DNA from: Alphaproteobacteria bacterium
GTDB taxonomy: Bacteria > Pseudomonadota > Alphaproteobacteria > Rhizobiales > Xanthobacteraceae
Direction of reading: 5' to 3'
DNA: 64,000 nt
NCBI GenBank assembly: GCA_037200445.1
Contig: JBBCGH010000001.1
Span: 1,922,001-1,986,000 of the forward strand
Shown here: one piece after another, positions 53,997 to 63,796 of the stretch
Numbering within the stretch: the first letter of the stretch is position 1
Layout: each line of letters starts with the position of its first letter
Position numbers and translations under genes: made by a program
The notes under the pieces: model-generated
What the model was told of the DNA's origin: nothing
The model's database searches: none
Seen by the model: only the letters and a program-made list of their open reading frames with translations

Positions 53997-54044
53997 AGCA
54001 TGATCCCGAAAGGTGGGTACCGGTTTTCGGGAAAGATCATGCTC
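53996..54044. repeat. Palindromic intergenic repeat, GCATGATCCCGAAAA family (copy 3)
   Basis: GAGCATGATCCCGAAA and TTTCGGGAAAGATCATGCTC flank GGTGGGTACCGG. It begins on the last base of the repeat-protein stop codon and lies 17 bases before the end of the convergent LLM gene, so it may serve as a shared terminator. Confidence 0.88.
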
Positions 54045-54060
54045 AAACACGAAGGGCGCG

Positions 54061-55203
54061 CTAGCGCCCCTTGAACGCCGGCATCACATCCTTTGCAAAC
54101 CAGCGGAGTTGCTCCTTGAACTCCTTGGGGCTCAGCCCCTCGGCCCAGTGAATCATGAAGTGCTCGAGGCCTGGATACTTCGCCTCGATCGACTTGATGC
54201 CTTCGATGACGTGCTTCGGGGGCCCGCAGAACCAGGCTTTCTGCTTCACGCCCTCGGCGAGTTTGGGTACTTCGGCGGGCGCGCCGGGCGTGCCCCAGGT
54301 GCGGCCCTGTTCGTCGGCGTAGCGCACGAAGCCGAACGGCGCGAACCACTTGTAGCGCTCGTCATGCGACGGCTCGACGCGCCGCATCGCCTCCGCTTCT
54401 GAATCGGCAAGATAGAGTCCCGCGCCCCAGATCACGTCCTCGCCGAGTTTCTTCTGCCGGCCGTGCTTGTGGCAGGCGTCGTGGTAGGCGCGGATCACAT
54501 CGTCGAGGATCTTCTCGCCGTTGAGCGTAACCATCGCTTTGAGGCCATGGCGCGCCATCATGTCGATGGTCTTGCCGCTCGCGATCGGCATCCAGATCTC
54601 GACCGGCAAATGCTTCGGCCGCGGCACCAGCGTGATGTCGGTGAGCTTGTAGCCGCGGTAGTCGACCGGCGGCGGCGCTTCGTAGAACTTGCCCTTGTGA
54701 TGGAATTGCGGCTCGTTGAAGCACTTGAGCAGCAAGTCCAACCCCTCCTCGAACAGGTCGCGGTTGGCGTTGGCATCGAGCAGCGGCGCGCCGAAGCTCT
54801 CCACCTCGCGCGTGTGATAGCCGCGCCCGACCCCCATCACGACGCGCCCGTCGGTGACGATGTCGGCCATCGCGTAATCTTCCGCGAGGCGGATCGGATG
54901 CCACATCGGCAGCACGTTGAAGCCGCAGCCGAACTTGAGCCGCTTGGTCTGCGTCGCGAGCCAGAGGCCCAGCTGGATCAGGTTCGGGAAAACCTCGTAG
55001 CCCTCGCGCTGGAAATGGTGCTCGGCGGTCCACAGCACGTCGAAGCCGAGCTCGTCCATGGTCTGCGCGACGTCGCGCGCCGTGAAGAACGCCTCGCGCA
55101 GCCGCTCGTCCGAATAGCGGCGGTCGTTCGCCGGGGTGCCGGACAGGCCGATGTTGTCGAGCTCGATCTGGCCGACATAGAGCACGTGGAACTTGTTGAT
55201 CAC
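54061..55203 (-). CDS. LLM class flavin-dependent oxidoreductase
   Basis: 380 residues of the bacterial luciferase-like fold: F-D-V-L-W-T-A-E-H-H-F near the N-terminus, L-P-M-W-H-P-I-R-L-A-E-D-Y-A-M-A-D, G-R-V-V-M-G-V-G-R-G-Y-H-T-R-E and V-E-I-W-M-P-I-A-S-G-K-T. It would be an FMN- or F420-using monooxygenase; the substrate is unknown. The GTG at 55203 is preferred because a GAGGGTGG ribosome-binding site precedes it; an ATG at 55236 gives 11 more residues. Divergent from the RecD-like helicase gene. Confidence 0.87.
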   Translation of the reverse strand: MINKFHVLYVGQIELDNIGLSGTPANDRRYSDERLREAFFTARDVAQTMDELGFDVLWTAEHHFQREGYEVFPNLIQLGLWLATQTKRLKFGCGFNVLPMWHPIRLAEDYAMADIVTDGRVVMGVGRGYHTREVESFGAPLLDANANRDLFEEGLDLLLKCFNEPQFHHKGKFYEAPPPVDYRGYKLTDITLVPRPKHLPVEIWMPIASGKTIDMMARHGLKAMVTLNGEKILDDVIRAYHDACHKHGRQKKLGEDVIWGAGLYLADSEAEAMRRVEPSHDERYKWFAPFGFVRYADEQGRTWGTPGAPAEVPKLAEGVKQKAWFCGPPKHVIEGIKSIEAKYPGLEHFMIHWAEGLSPKEFKEQLRWFAKDVMPAFKGR

Positions 55204-55298
55204 GTTTCCACCCTCGATTTCTTTGTGACACGTCAAGCTTGCTTCAAAATGCGCCGCATGGCTACAAGCCGCCTCTCACGTCTCCTATCCCGGTTTTC

Positions 55299-56408
55299 AT
55301 GCCCGACTTCACGCCCCATCAGGATGCGGCCCTCAACGCGGTCAGCGCCTGGCTCGATGCCGGGCCGGGCGCCAGCGGCACACCGCAGCTTTTCCGCCTG
55401 TTCGGCTATGCGGGCACCGGCAAGACCACGCTGGCGCGCCATCTCGCGGCGCATATCGACGGCGAGGTGAAGTTCGCGGCCTTCACCGGCAAGGCCGCGC
55501 TGGTGATGCGCGCCAAGGGCTGCGGCGGAGCCTCCACGATCCACAGCCTGATCTACCGCGCGCGCGAGAGCGGCGAGGAAACGCCGACCTTCGAGCTGTG
55601 GGACGACTCGCCCGCCTCGAAGGCTGCGCTGATCGTGATCGACGAATGCTCGATGGTTGATGCCGAGCTGGGGCGCGACCTGATGTCGTTCGGCGTGCCG
55701 GTGCTCGTCCTCGGCGATCCCGCGCAGCTTCCGCCGATCGCGGGCGGCGGCTTCTTCACCGACGCCGAGCCCGACGCGATGCTGACCGAAGTGCACCGGC
55801 AGGCGCAGGGCGACCCGATCGTGCGGCTCTCGATGCAGGTGCGCGAAGGCCGCCGCCTCGAGCCGGGGGAATATGGATTGACCAGCGTGGTCACCAAGGA
55901 CGCGTTCGACCCGCAGCGCGCTCTCGAAACCGACCAGATCCTGGTCGGCCGCAACAACACGCGCCGCGCCTACAACACGCGGCTGCGCGAGCGGAAGGGC
56001 TTCACCAACCCGCTGCCGCTCTCCGGCGACAAGCTGGTGTGCCTGCGCAACAACCGGAAGAAAGGCCTGTTCAACGGCGGCCTGTGGAATGTCGCCGAGC
56101 GCCCGACGACGCGGCGGCAGATTCTCAAGCTGCGGCTGACCCCGGACGAAGGCTACGCGGGCAAGGGCGTGAAGGTCTCGGTCCGCCCCGAGTGCTTCAC
56201 CGGCAAGATCGAGGAGATCGACTGGCCGGCGCGCAAGAAGCACGACGAGTTCGACTTCGGCTACGTGCTCACCGTGCACAAGGCGCAGGGCTCGCAGTGG
56301 GACGACGTCGTGCTGTTCGACGAGTCGTTCGCCTTTCCGGACAACCGCGAGCGCTGGCTCTACACCGGCATCACCCGTGCGGCGAAGCGGCTGACGGTTG
56401 TTGTGTAG
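55299..56408 (+). CDS. RecD-like (SF1B) ATP-dependent DNA helicase / exonuclease subunit
   Basis: 369 residues. Walker A is G-Y-A-G-T-G-K-T-T-L-A at about 36-46, motif II V-I-D-E-C-S-M, motif III L-G-D-P-A-Q-L-P-P-I, and the UvrD_C_2 end is T-V-H-K-A-Q-G-S-Q-W-D-D-V-V with a final Y-T-G-I-T-R-A-A-K-R-L. It is compact compared with RecD2/TraI-type enzymes and has no nuclease domain. The start at 55299 (M-P-D-F-T) skips a 20-residue unlikely leader. It ends one base from the convergent HerA-like gene. Confidence 0.88.
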   Translation: MPDFTPHQDAALNAVSAWLDAGPGASGTPQLFRLFGYAGTGKTTLARHLAAHIDGEVKFAAFTGKAALVMRAKGCGGASTIHSLIYRARESGEETPTFELWDDSPASKAALIVIDECSMVDAELGRDLMSFGVPVLVLGDPAQLPPIAGGGFFTDAEPDAMLTEVHRQAQGDPIVRLSMQVREGRRLEPGEYGLTSVVTKDAFDPQRALETDQILVGRNNTRRAYNTRLRERKGFTNPLPLSGDKLVCLRNNRKKGLFNGGLWNVAERPTTRRQILKLRLTPDEGYAGKGVKVSVRPECFTGKIEEIDWPARKKHDEFDFGYVLTVHKAQGSQWDDVVLFDESFAFPDNRERWLYTGITRAAKRLTVVV

Positions 56409-58256
56409 TTACTTCCTCACCTTCACGAACGGCTGCCTCGCGGGCGTGTCCACCGGGAAATAGAACGCGTCCGGCGTCATCGTGCTCGGTCGCGGGCCGG
56501 CGACCGGCTGCGCGGGCGGGGTGATCGGCGTCGGGGGGATGCTGTCGGTTTTCAGGCGCGAGAACTCGCTGCCCGCGACCATGTCGAGGTCGGAGAAATC
56601 GTCCGGGCCGTTGGAGAGAGCGCTGCCGGGCCGGGAGCGTGTCACGCCGGACAGCGTCGCGCCGCGCCAGCGCTCTACCACCGAGACGAGGAAGCCGACG
56701 TCCACGCCCGCGGCGCTGTCCATCGAGGCGCGGGTCACGGCTTCCGAGTGCGGGATGTGCCGCGCGTCGAGCTGCTTGAAGCGCAGCCGGGTGGGGAGCG
56801 CCACGCCCTCGCCGAAGGCGAACACTTCGCGCGTCCCCAATGACGGCACGAACCCGATCAGCGAGCCGGCCGCGTCGGACACCGCCGAGCGCACGATCGC
56901 CTGGTCGCGGTCGTTCGCCATCCGCATCGCAAACAGCGTCGAGCACTGCGAGATGATGGTCGCGTCGAGCTCTGCCGGGCGCTGCGTGATCAGGCCGAGG
57001 AACACGCCGTACTTGCGGCCTTCCTTGGCGATGCGCGACACCGCCTTGCGGGTCGGGCCGAAGCCGATCGAGCGGTCGGCCGGCGCATAGCGGTGCGCTT
57101 CCTCGCACACGACGAGGAGCGGAAACGCGCCGTCGCTCCACAGCCCGAACTCGAAGGCCATGCGCAACAGCACCGAGGCGACCGAGTCCACCACCTCGGC
57201 CGGGAAGCCGGCGAGCTGCATGATGGTCATCGGGACGCCGTTCGGCGGCAGGCGGAACAGCGTCGACAGCGTCTCGACCATGGTGTCGCCGCCGACGTTC
57301 GCGTTGTCGAACATGAAGCCGTAGCGCGGATCGTTGCGCGCGGTCTCGACGCGCGTGATCAGGCGATGGTACTTCGCCCACATCGCGCGGTTTTCCAGCT
57401 TGCCCATGCGCTCGTCGATCAGGCGGATCAGGTCCTCGAGCCGGTAGGGCACCGGCGTGTCGATCGTGACGCCGGAGGATTTCGGATCGTTGCGCACGAG
57501 GCGGCGCGTCTGCTGGCCGTTGGTCGGCTGGAAGATCACCTTGGCGATCGGGATCACTTCGGAGAGGATTTCGACCTCCTCCTCCACGCCGGGCCGGCCG
57601 CGGAAGAACACGTCGACGATTTCCTCGAAGTTGAACAGCCAGAACGGCAGCTTCAGGTTCTTCGGCGAGAGCACTTGCGCCTTGTCGTCGAAGCAGTGGC
57701 CGTATTCGTTGTGCGGGTCGAGCAGGAACACGCGCAGGTCGTTGCGCGCCTCGAGGATCTGGCGCAGCAGCACCGAGACGCCGCTCGACTTGCCGACGCC
57801 GGTGGTGCCGAACACCGCGAAGTGCTTGCGCACCATGTCGTCGACGCTGATGTAGGCGTGGATCGATTGGTCCTGCTGCAGCGTGCCGATGTCGATCGTG
57901 CCGGGGCCGGACATGTCGAAGATCAGCTTCAGCTCAGCGGTCGTGATGGCGTCGACCGCGTCGCCGATCATCGGATATTCGGTGACGCCGCGCTGAAAGA
58001 AAGGTCCGCGCTCGCCGTTCTTGATCTCGCCCAGCATGTCGAGCGCGCCGGTCGCGAATTCGCCATTCGGGTCGAGCGCGATCTTGGTGATGACGCCGAC
58101 CACGATCGCGGCGCCTGCGCCGATGCCGAGGAATTTGCCGACGGTCGGCCGCTCATCGCTGTCGACGGCGAGGCGCACCTGCGCCTGGCTGCCGGTGACC
58201 GAGAGCACACGACCGAGCGGGTGCGCGCTGTCGTTCATCGCCGCGCGTTGATTCAT
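56409..58256 (-). CDS. HerA-like DNA translocase ATPase
   Basis: 615 residues. An N-terminal HAS-barrel-like domain (G-R-V-L-S-V-T-G-S-Q-A-Q-V) precedes the DUF87/HerA core: Walker A F-G-T-T-G-V-G-K-S-S-G-V at about 149-160, L-L-D-P-H-N-E-Y-G, Walker B L-L-V-V-C-E-E-A-H-R-Y and R-I-A-K-E-G-R-K-Y-G-V-F-L-G-L-I-T-Q-R-P, the FtsK-HerA arginine-finger region. The C-terminal ~100 residues are Pro/Ser-rich. It should form hexameric rings on DNA. Neither NurA nor a known defence partner (Sir2, DUF4297) is adjacent. A GTG four codons before the ATG at 58256 is a possible start. Confidence 0.87.
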   Translation of the reverse strand: MNQRAAMNDSAHPLGRVLSVTGSQAQVRLAVDSDERPTVGKFLGIGAGAAIVVGVITKIALDPNGEFATGALDMLGEIKNGERGPFFQRGVTEYPMIGDAVDAITTAELKLIFDMSGPGTIDIGTLQQDQSIHAYISVDDMVRKHFAVFGTTGVGKSSGVSVLLRQILEARNDLRVFLLDPHNEYGHCFDDKAQVLSPKNLKLPFWLFNFEEIVDVFFRGRPGVEEEVEILSEVIPIAKVIFQPTNGQQTRRLVRNDPKSSGVTIDTPVPYRLEDLIRLIDERMGKLENRAMWAKYHRLITRVETARNDPRYGFMFDNANVGGDTMVETLSTLFRLPPNGVPMTIMQLAGFPAEVVDSVASVLLRMAFEFGLWSDGAFPLLVVCEEAHRYAPADRSIGFGPTRKAVSRIAKEGRKYGVFLGLITQRPAELDATIISQCSTLFAMRMANDRDQAIVRSAVSDAAGSLIGFVPSLGTREVFAFGEGVALPTRLRFKQLDARHIPHSEAVTRASMDSAAGVDVGFLVSVVERWRGATLSGVTRSRPGSALSNGPDDFSDLDMVAGSEFSRLKTDSIPPTPITPPAQPVAGPRPSTMTPDAFYFPVDTPARQPFVKVRK

Positions 58257-58468
58257 TGTTGCGTCCACGCCAGTCCCCACCTGTTTTCGCCCGTTGAAAT
58301 GAAGGGCTTTTTCGCGTCCGCACGGGATACCGCAGACGCGCGACCATCCGGTTAACCGGGCAGCGCGGAGTTTCCGAAACTTGGCGTTTTGCGCCGTGCG
58401 GGCGTGCGTCGTTGCGCGGGTGGTTAAGGAACCGCAATGCGGGCAGGGGTTCCGCGGTAGGGAAGGAT

Positions 58469-59314
58469 TCAGCATGAACGCTCCCCGAACGGTACAATCT
58501 TGTTGTCGGCGTCGTGGCCGATGTCGGCTCGCCCCAGCCAGGGAATCCCGGACCTGCCGCACCAGTAACGAGCGATCTCCTCTTCGTTCATTCCGAAATC
58601 CGGTTCGTTGGGCGTGATGGCACAGCAGCGGCCAAGCATGATTCCCGACACGCGCCTGATTTCGGGGTTACTGGTAATGTGAAACAGCAACCGATCGATC
58701 CGGTACATGGCCTCCGCTACCTCCTCCAGCATGAGCACATGCCCGTCGAGATCCGGCTGCAGCGGCGTGCCGAGCAGCTGGCTCAGCACCGTCATGTTGA
58801 ATGCCGCCGTCTTGCGCGCACGACGGACCGTCGGTTCCAGCGTCTCCGGCGCGTGATCGATCATCCAGGCGAGCGCCCGGCCAACCGCGGCGTCGCCTCC
58901 CGCGCGAAGGATGTCCTGCGCCACGGGGCCGTGCGCCACTGCCGCGAACCCGGCCCGGTACAAAGCGGCAAGCAGCACGCCGGCGTCGCTGTAGCCGACG
59001 TAGGCCTTTCGCCTCGAGGCCTCCGTCAAGGCGCCCATCACGGCCTCGACGACGCGGCAGGACCCGTAACCGCCGCGCGCGAACCATACTGCCTCGTAGC
59101 TCTCGTCGTTCGCGATCTCGACGAAGGCCTCTGCGCGCGTTTCGTCATCGCCCGCGAAATGGCCGTGCGAGGCGAAGCATTGGGGGTGGAAGACGATCAC
59201 GGGCGTCCTGTCCGGGTAGAGCGATCCGGCCAACGCCTGCACGCGCGCGGCGACTTCGGGAGACATGCGCGAAGCCGGCGCGACCACGCCGATCCTGCGC
59301 TTTTCGTGGCTCAT
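58469..59314 (-). CDS. ldcA: LD-carboxypeptidase (peptidase family S66)
   Basis: 281 residues. The S66 Ser-Glu-His triad is visible: S85 in A-R-G-G-Y-G-S-C-R, Glu in V-L-M-L-E-E-V and His in A-D-I-G-H-D-A-D-N. LdcA enzymes remove the terminal D-Ala from murein tetrapeptides in the cytoplasm during wall recycling; MccF, in the same family, instead inactivates microcin C. Divergent from an Mpl-like ligase that uses the tripeptide product, 52 bp apart, which favours the recycling role. Confidence 0.85.
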   Translation of the reverse strand: MSHEKRRIGVVAPASRMSPEVAARVQALAGSLYPDRTPVIVFHPQCFASHGHFAGDDETRAEAFVEIANDESYEAVWFARGGYGSCRVVEAVMGALTEASRRKAYVGYSDAGVLLAALYRAGFAAVAHGPVAQDILRAGGDAAVGRALAWMIDHAPETLEPTVRRARKTAAFNMTVLSQLLGTPLQPDLDGHVLMLEEVAEAMYRIDRLLFHITSNPEIRRVSGIMLGRCCAITPNEPDFGMNEEEIARYWCGRSGIPWLGRADIGHDADNKIVPFGERSC

Positions 59315-59366
59315 TCAAAGCGGCCCGTGCGTTGCGACTCATCGGCAGCGCTTATAGTTTTTGCCG

Positions 59367-60788
59367 ATGTCCCAATTTGGAGATTACTTTTTCTGCGGCA
59401 TCGGGGGTAGCGGCATGACACCCCTTGCCCTGATCATCCAGGCGAGGGGAGGACGGGTCGAGGGCTCCGACCGCGCGCTCGATCAGGGGCGCAATGCCGA
59501 ACGATTCGATTTTCTGCGTGCACGTGGCGTGCTGCTGCATCCGCAGGATGGCAGCGGCGTCACGCGCGCCGATCAGATCCTGGTGACCTCGGCGGCTATC
59601 GAGGAGACAGTGCCTGACGTGCAGGCCGCGCGTCGCATCGGCGCCGCTGTGATCACCCGCGCAGCGCTTCTCGCCGAACTCTTCAATGCTGCGCCCTTGA
59701 GTATCGGGGTCGCGGGTACGAGCGGCAAATCGACGACGGTGGGCATGATCGGCTGGATTCTGCATCGCGCGGAGAAGAGCCCGACGATCATGAACGGCGC
59801 CGATATGAAGAACTTCGCCGGCGTGGGCTACGCGTTCGCCAGTGCCAAGGTCGGCGAGGGCGAGTCGTTCGTCAGCGAGGTGGACGAGAGCGACGGGTCG
59901 ATCGCGTTCTTTCGGCCCCGCGTCGCGGTCCTGAACAACATCTCCCTCGACCATAAATCGCTGGACGAGCTGCGCAGTCTTTTTCGCGGCTTCATCGCCG
60001 GGGCAGACACCGTCGTGCTCAACCTCGACAATGCCGAGACCGCGGCGCTTGCGGCCGATCTCAAGCCCGGCCAGGCGGTGACCTACAGTCTGCGTGCCGC
60101 GCACGCTCATCTCCTCGCGAGCCTGCCGGTCCCGTCGCCGGCCGGAGTAGCGTTTCAGGTGAAGGCGCGCGACACCGGAGACACCGCCGCGGTGAACCTG
60201 CAGGTTCCGGGCTTGCACAATGTGGCGAATGCGCTCGCGGCTCTGGGCGCCGCGAAGGCCTGCGGCGTAGGCCTCGCGGAGGCGGCGGCGCACTTGAGCG
60301 AGTTCAGCGGCATTCGCCGGCGGCTGGAGGTCGTGGGTACCGCAAACGGAATAACGGTGATCGACGATTTTGCTCACAACCCCGACAAGATATCGGCCAC
60401 GCTCGAAACCATGCACGCATTTCCCGGCCGCCTGCTGCTGATGTTTCAGCCGCATGGCTATGGTCCCGTGCGCTTGATGAAGGATGCCTTGGTCGACTGC
60501 TTTGCCGGCGGACTGCACGATGCGGACGTTCTGGTCATGCCCGAGCCGGTCTATTTCGGCGGTACGGTCGACCGCAGCGTCGGAAGCCGTGAGATCGTCC
60601 GCGAGATCGATCGGCGTGGCCGAAAGGCCTTCGCGTTTCCCGACCGCGAGATGTGCGGCGACACGCTGGTCACGCTGGCCCGTCCCGGCGATCGCATTGT
60701 CGTCATGGGAGCCCGCGACGATTCGCTGTCACAGTTCGCGCGAGAGCTCCTGCGGCGGCTCGCGTTGCCTGGCGCCGCGCAGGCCTAG
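59367..60788 (+). CDS. mpl: Mur ligase, Mpl-like (UDP-MurNAc : murein tripeptide ligase)
   Basis: 473 residues of MurC/Mpl type: N-terminal Rossmann [16 protein letters not shown] loop [11 protein letters not shown] at about 114-124, D-E-S-D-G-S in the central domain, N-N-I-S-L-D-H, and D-D-F-A-H-N-P at the C-terminal domain. Mpl reattaches recycled L-Ala-gamma-D-Glu-meso-DAP to UDP-MurNAc. MurC itself is an alternative, but murC normally sits in the dcw cluster, and the divergent ldcA supports recycling. A TTG two codons upstream is a less likely start. Confidence 0.8.
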   Translation: MSQFGDYFFCGIGGSGMTPLALIIQARGGRVEGSDRALDQGRNAERFDFLRARGVLLHPQDGSGVTRADQILVTSAAIEETVPDVQAARRIGAAVITRAALLAELFNAAPLSIGVAGTSGKSTTVGMIGWILHRAEKSPTIMNGADMKNFAGVGYAFASAKVGEGESFVSEVDESDGSIAFFRPRVAVLNNISLDHKSLDELRSLFRGFIAGADTVVLNLDNAETAALAADLKPGQAVTYSLRAAHAHLLASLPVPSPAGVAFQVKARDTGDTAAVNLQVPGLHNVANALAALGAAKACGVGLAEAAAHLSEFSGIRRRLEVVGTANGITVIDDFAHNPDKISATLETMHAFPGRLLLMFQPHGYGPVRLMKDALVDCFAGGLHDADVLVMPEPVYFGGTVDRSVGSREIVREIDRRGRKAFAFPDREMCGDTLVTLARPGDRIVVMGARDDSLSQFARELLRRLALPGAAQA

Positions 60789-60843
60789 GCGCTGCGCCGC
60801 GAGTGTCCTTCCTCGTTGCCGACTGGGCGTGACGCGAACGGGT

Positions 60844-63633
60844 TCAAGCCGCATCCCTCACCGCAGCCCCCGCCACCGGAATGGTGAACCGGAAATCCGT
60901 GCCATGCGGCGTCGCGGGCGTCGCCCACAGCTTTCCGCCGTGGCTCTCGACAATGCTCCGGCAGATCGAAAGTCCCATGCCCATGCCGGTGGACTTGGTG
61001 GTGAACAGCGGCTCGAAGATGCGATCGCGGATCGCCGCGTCGATGCCTGACCCTGAGTCCCGGACGCTCACCATCAGGCTGCCGGCGCCGTCCATCTGCG
61101 AGGAGATGCGCAGCACGCGCGGCCGGTCGTCGACCGCGGCCATTGCGTCCGCGCCGTTGAGCATCAGGTTCAGCATCACCTGCTGCAACTGGACCCGGTC
61201 GCCCAGCACGTGCGGCAGCCCGGCGGGCAAATCCGTCTGGATCGCCACCTGCCGGTTGCGCAGCGCGCCGCCCGTCAGTTCGAGCACCTCGCGGATGGCG
61301 TCGTTGATGTCGAGCTCGGCGCGCTCCGGCCTGCGATGCCGGAGGAAGGACCGGATGCGGTCGATCACTTCGCTGGCATGCCGGCTCGCGGACACGATCG
61401 TCTTGAGCGAGTCTTCGGTCTTTTCCACATTGGGCGGAGTGTGAGCCAGCCAGCGGAGCGCGGCATTCGCGGAAGCCGAGACCCCGGACAGCGGCTGGCT
61501 GATTTCGTGCGCGATGGACGCCGCGAGCTCCCCCATCGTGGTGAGCCGCGCGACGCGCGCAAGCTCCGCCTGCGACTCGGCCAGGTCGCTTTCCGCCTTC
61601 CGCTGGTCGGTGATGTCGATCGCGGTGGCGAGATAGATCGGCGCCTGGTTCTCGCCTCCCGGAATGGTCGAGACGAACGTGTTGACCCAGATCGGCGATC
61701 CGTCCTTGCGGCGATAACGCGCGACGACCTCGTAGTCGGCGAGCTTGCCCTCGCTCAGCTCGGTGAAGCGGCGCTGTCCCGCGGCGCGCTCCTCCTCGAC
61801 CATGAGGTCGACCGGCGAGAGCCCCTGCAACTCCTGCGCCGCGTAACCGAGCATCGCCTGCAGGGCACGGTTCGTGACCAGGAATTTCTGGTCATGGTCG
61901 ATGAGCATGATGCCGAGCGTCGACCTCTCGAACATCAACCGCCAGCGCTCTTCGCTGATGCGCAGGCGCGCTTCGCTGTCCTGCAGCTCGCGCTCGCGGC
62001 GCTTGCGCATCTCGACTTCGCTGACTAGGTCGTCGAACGACTTCTTCAGCCTTCCCGCCATGTCGTTGAAGGTTGCGGTCAGTGCTCCGAGCTCGCCGAG
62101 CTTGCTGTTCGGGACCCGGACATTGAGGTCGCCGCGGGCGAGCGTCTGCGTCGCGCTCGCCATGCGCCGGATCGGCGCGGTCACGATCGATGCCAGCACC
62201 GCTGCCAGCACGAGAGAGAGGACCAGCGCCACGGCGAACACCATCGCCGAGCGGCTGTTCGCCACGCGCAGGCCCGCGAGGTAGAACGCCTCCGGCATGG
62301 CCGCCACCAGCACCCAATGACGGTCGGCGCTGTCATCGCGATAGGTCGTCGCGTAGGCGAGCCAGGTCTCGCGCGAGAGGGGCTTTGCGGTGACGTGATC
62401 GAACTGAAATTCCCTCGCGCCCGTCGCGCCGCCTGCGGCGCGCACCTGCTTGGCAAGCGCCGCGAGCGCGCTCTCGACGACCGCATCGCCATCGGGGGCC
62501 GACGAGGCGATCGTCTTTCCGGATCCGTCCCGGATGAAGGCGCGGCCTTTGGTGCCGGCGGTCTGGCCTTGCAGCAGAGCGACGAGCCTAGCGTCGGGCT
62601 GTGCGTTCGCGGGGGCGCGCGCGAGATAATTGTCGAGCTGCATGCGAATGCTCGCCGACACTTGCTCATGGAGCTTGCTCGCCAGCATCAAGGCATCGTC
62701 GTCGGCGCTCCGCAGTGCGATGATCGCGGTCGCGCCGACCATCACCAGCACGAGCGCGATGAATGGCGTGAAAATGAAGATCCGGATCGGCACCCCGTCG
62801 TGCAGCGATCCGGCGTCAGCCGACCCTTTGCCGCGGCCGGACTCCCATTCCCATGCGCGGCTTCCGATCGCTCGTTCCCTGACGTGTCCGGGAATCTCGG
62901 CCCAGAACCATCCCCAGCGTCTCGCCAGCGGCAGGGCGATCAGAAACGCGAAGGGCCCCATCAGCCAGGTCACCGACGTGGTGAAGAACAGCGCCGGGGT
63001 GATGGCGCGATACGAAATCCCTCCCGGGAATTGATCCGAACACTGGTAGCCCCACAGCGCGGGCTCGAGCGCCAGGAACAGCACGGCGGAGGCGAGATAT
63101 CGTCCCCATGTCCTGGGAATCCGGAAATCCGGATTCTTGCCGAAGAACTGATGCGCGATCCAGAAACACGCGGGGTTGATGAAATATCCCGGCAGCCAGG
63201 CGAACAGGAAATCCGGAGGGACGCCCTCGATCAGGTCGGATATCCCGTACGCGAACGGCACGACGATCAGCGCCGGGTAGCCGAACAGCACGATGCACAA
63301 CAGGACGGTGAGGTCCTTCAGCGACTCGAAGGTCTGCGCCCCTGGCACGAGGACGATGAACGACCCGATGTAGCCCGTTGAGATGATCAACACCGCGGTG
63401 AGCGGCAGGCTCAGAAAGGCCTTCGCGTCCCACGTCTGGCGCGCGCGGCCGAATCCCCAGCGCTCGCCGATGCGGAACGTGAAGCCGCCGAACGCGCAGA
63501 TGGCGAGGAAGAGACCCACGATGTAGGCGAAGCGGCCCCACACCTCCAGCAGTGGAAGCGGGATGGTACCGATGACCGATTCATACCAGGCGACGATCGC
63601 CGTCATGGCCGATTGCCGGTTGCCGAGTTCCAT
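60844..63633 (-). CDS. Large membrane sensor histidine kinase with HAMP and PAS domains
   Basis: 929 residues. The first ~270 residues hold about six to seven transmembrane helices (an integral sensor region resembling MASE-type modules); after a further helix comes a periplasmic sensor segment of ~150 residues, a helix and a HAMP domain (A-P-I-R-R-M-A-S-A-T-Q-T-L-A-R-G-D-L), a PAS domain (R-S-T-L-G-I-M-L-I-D-H-D-Q-K), then HisKA with the phospho-acceptor in S-I-A-H-E-I-S-Q-P-L and HATPase (N-G-A-D-A-M, D-S-G-S-G-I, G-M-G-M-G-L-S-I-C-R). It autophosphorylates in response to an unknown signal. No response regulator is adjacent. Starts at 63633 or 63606 are both possible. Confidence 0.88.
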   Translation of the reverse strand: MELGNRQSAMTAIVAWYESVIGTIPLPLLEVWGRFAYIVGLFLAICAFGGFTFRIGERWGFGRARQTWDAKAFLSLPLTAVLIISTGYIGSFIVLVPGAQTFESLKDLTVLLCIVLFGYPALIVVPFAYGISDLIEGVPPDFLFAWLPGYFINPACFWIAHQFFGKNPDFRIPRTWGRYLASAVLFLALEPALWGYQCSDQFPGGISYRAITPALFFTTSVTWLMGPFAFLIALPLARRWGWFWAEIPGHVRERAIGSRAWEWESGRGKGSADAGSLHDGVPIRIFIFTPFIALVLVMVGATAIIALRSADDDALMLASKLHEQVSASIRMQLDNYLARAPANAQPDARLVALLQGQTAGTKGRAFIRDGSGKTIASSAPDGDAVVESALAALAKQVRAAGGATGAREFQFDHVTAKPLSRETWLAYATTYRDDSADRHWVLVAAMPEAFYLAGLRVANSRSAMVFAVALVLSLVLAAVLASIVTAPIRRMASATQTLARGDLNVRVPNSKLGELGALTATFNDMAGRLKKSFDDLVSEVEMRKRRERELQDSEARLRISEERWRLMFERSTLGIMLIDHDQKFLVTNRALQAMLGYAAQELQGLSPVDLMVEEERAAGQRRFTELSEGKLADYEVVARYRRKDGSPIWVNTFVSTIPGGENQAPIYLATAIDITDQRKAESDLAESQAELARVARLTTMGELAASIAHEISQPLSGVSASANAALRWLAHTPPNVEKTEDSLKTIVSASRHASEVIDRIRSFLRHRRPERAELDINDAIREVLELTGGALRNRQVAIQTDLPAGLPHVLGDRVQLQQVMLNLMLNGADAMAAVDDRPRVLRISSQMDGAGSLMVSVRDSGSGIDAAIRDRIFEPLFTTKSTGMGMGLSICRSIVESHGGKLWATPATPHGTDFRFTIPVAGAAVRDAA

Positions 63634-63796
63634 TCCACGATATCTGCCGGGCAATACCCGCACAACGATTGATGTGCCTCCCGTGAGGACGCGTCCCTCG
63701 CAAAAGCCTCCACGCCCCCGCATGAGCCGCACTGGTGGCGCTGTGCTCGCTCTAAAATCCCGCTAAACTGATTTGAGAGCGCGGGAGAACGCAGAA

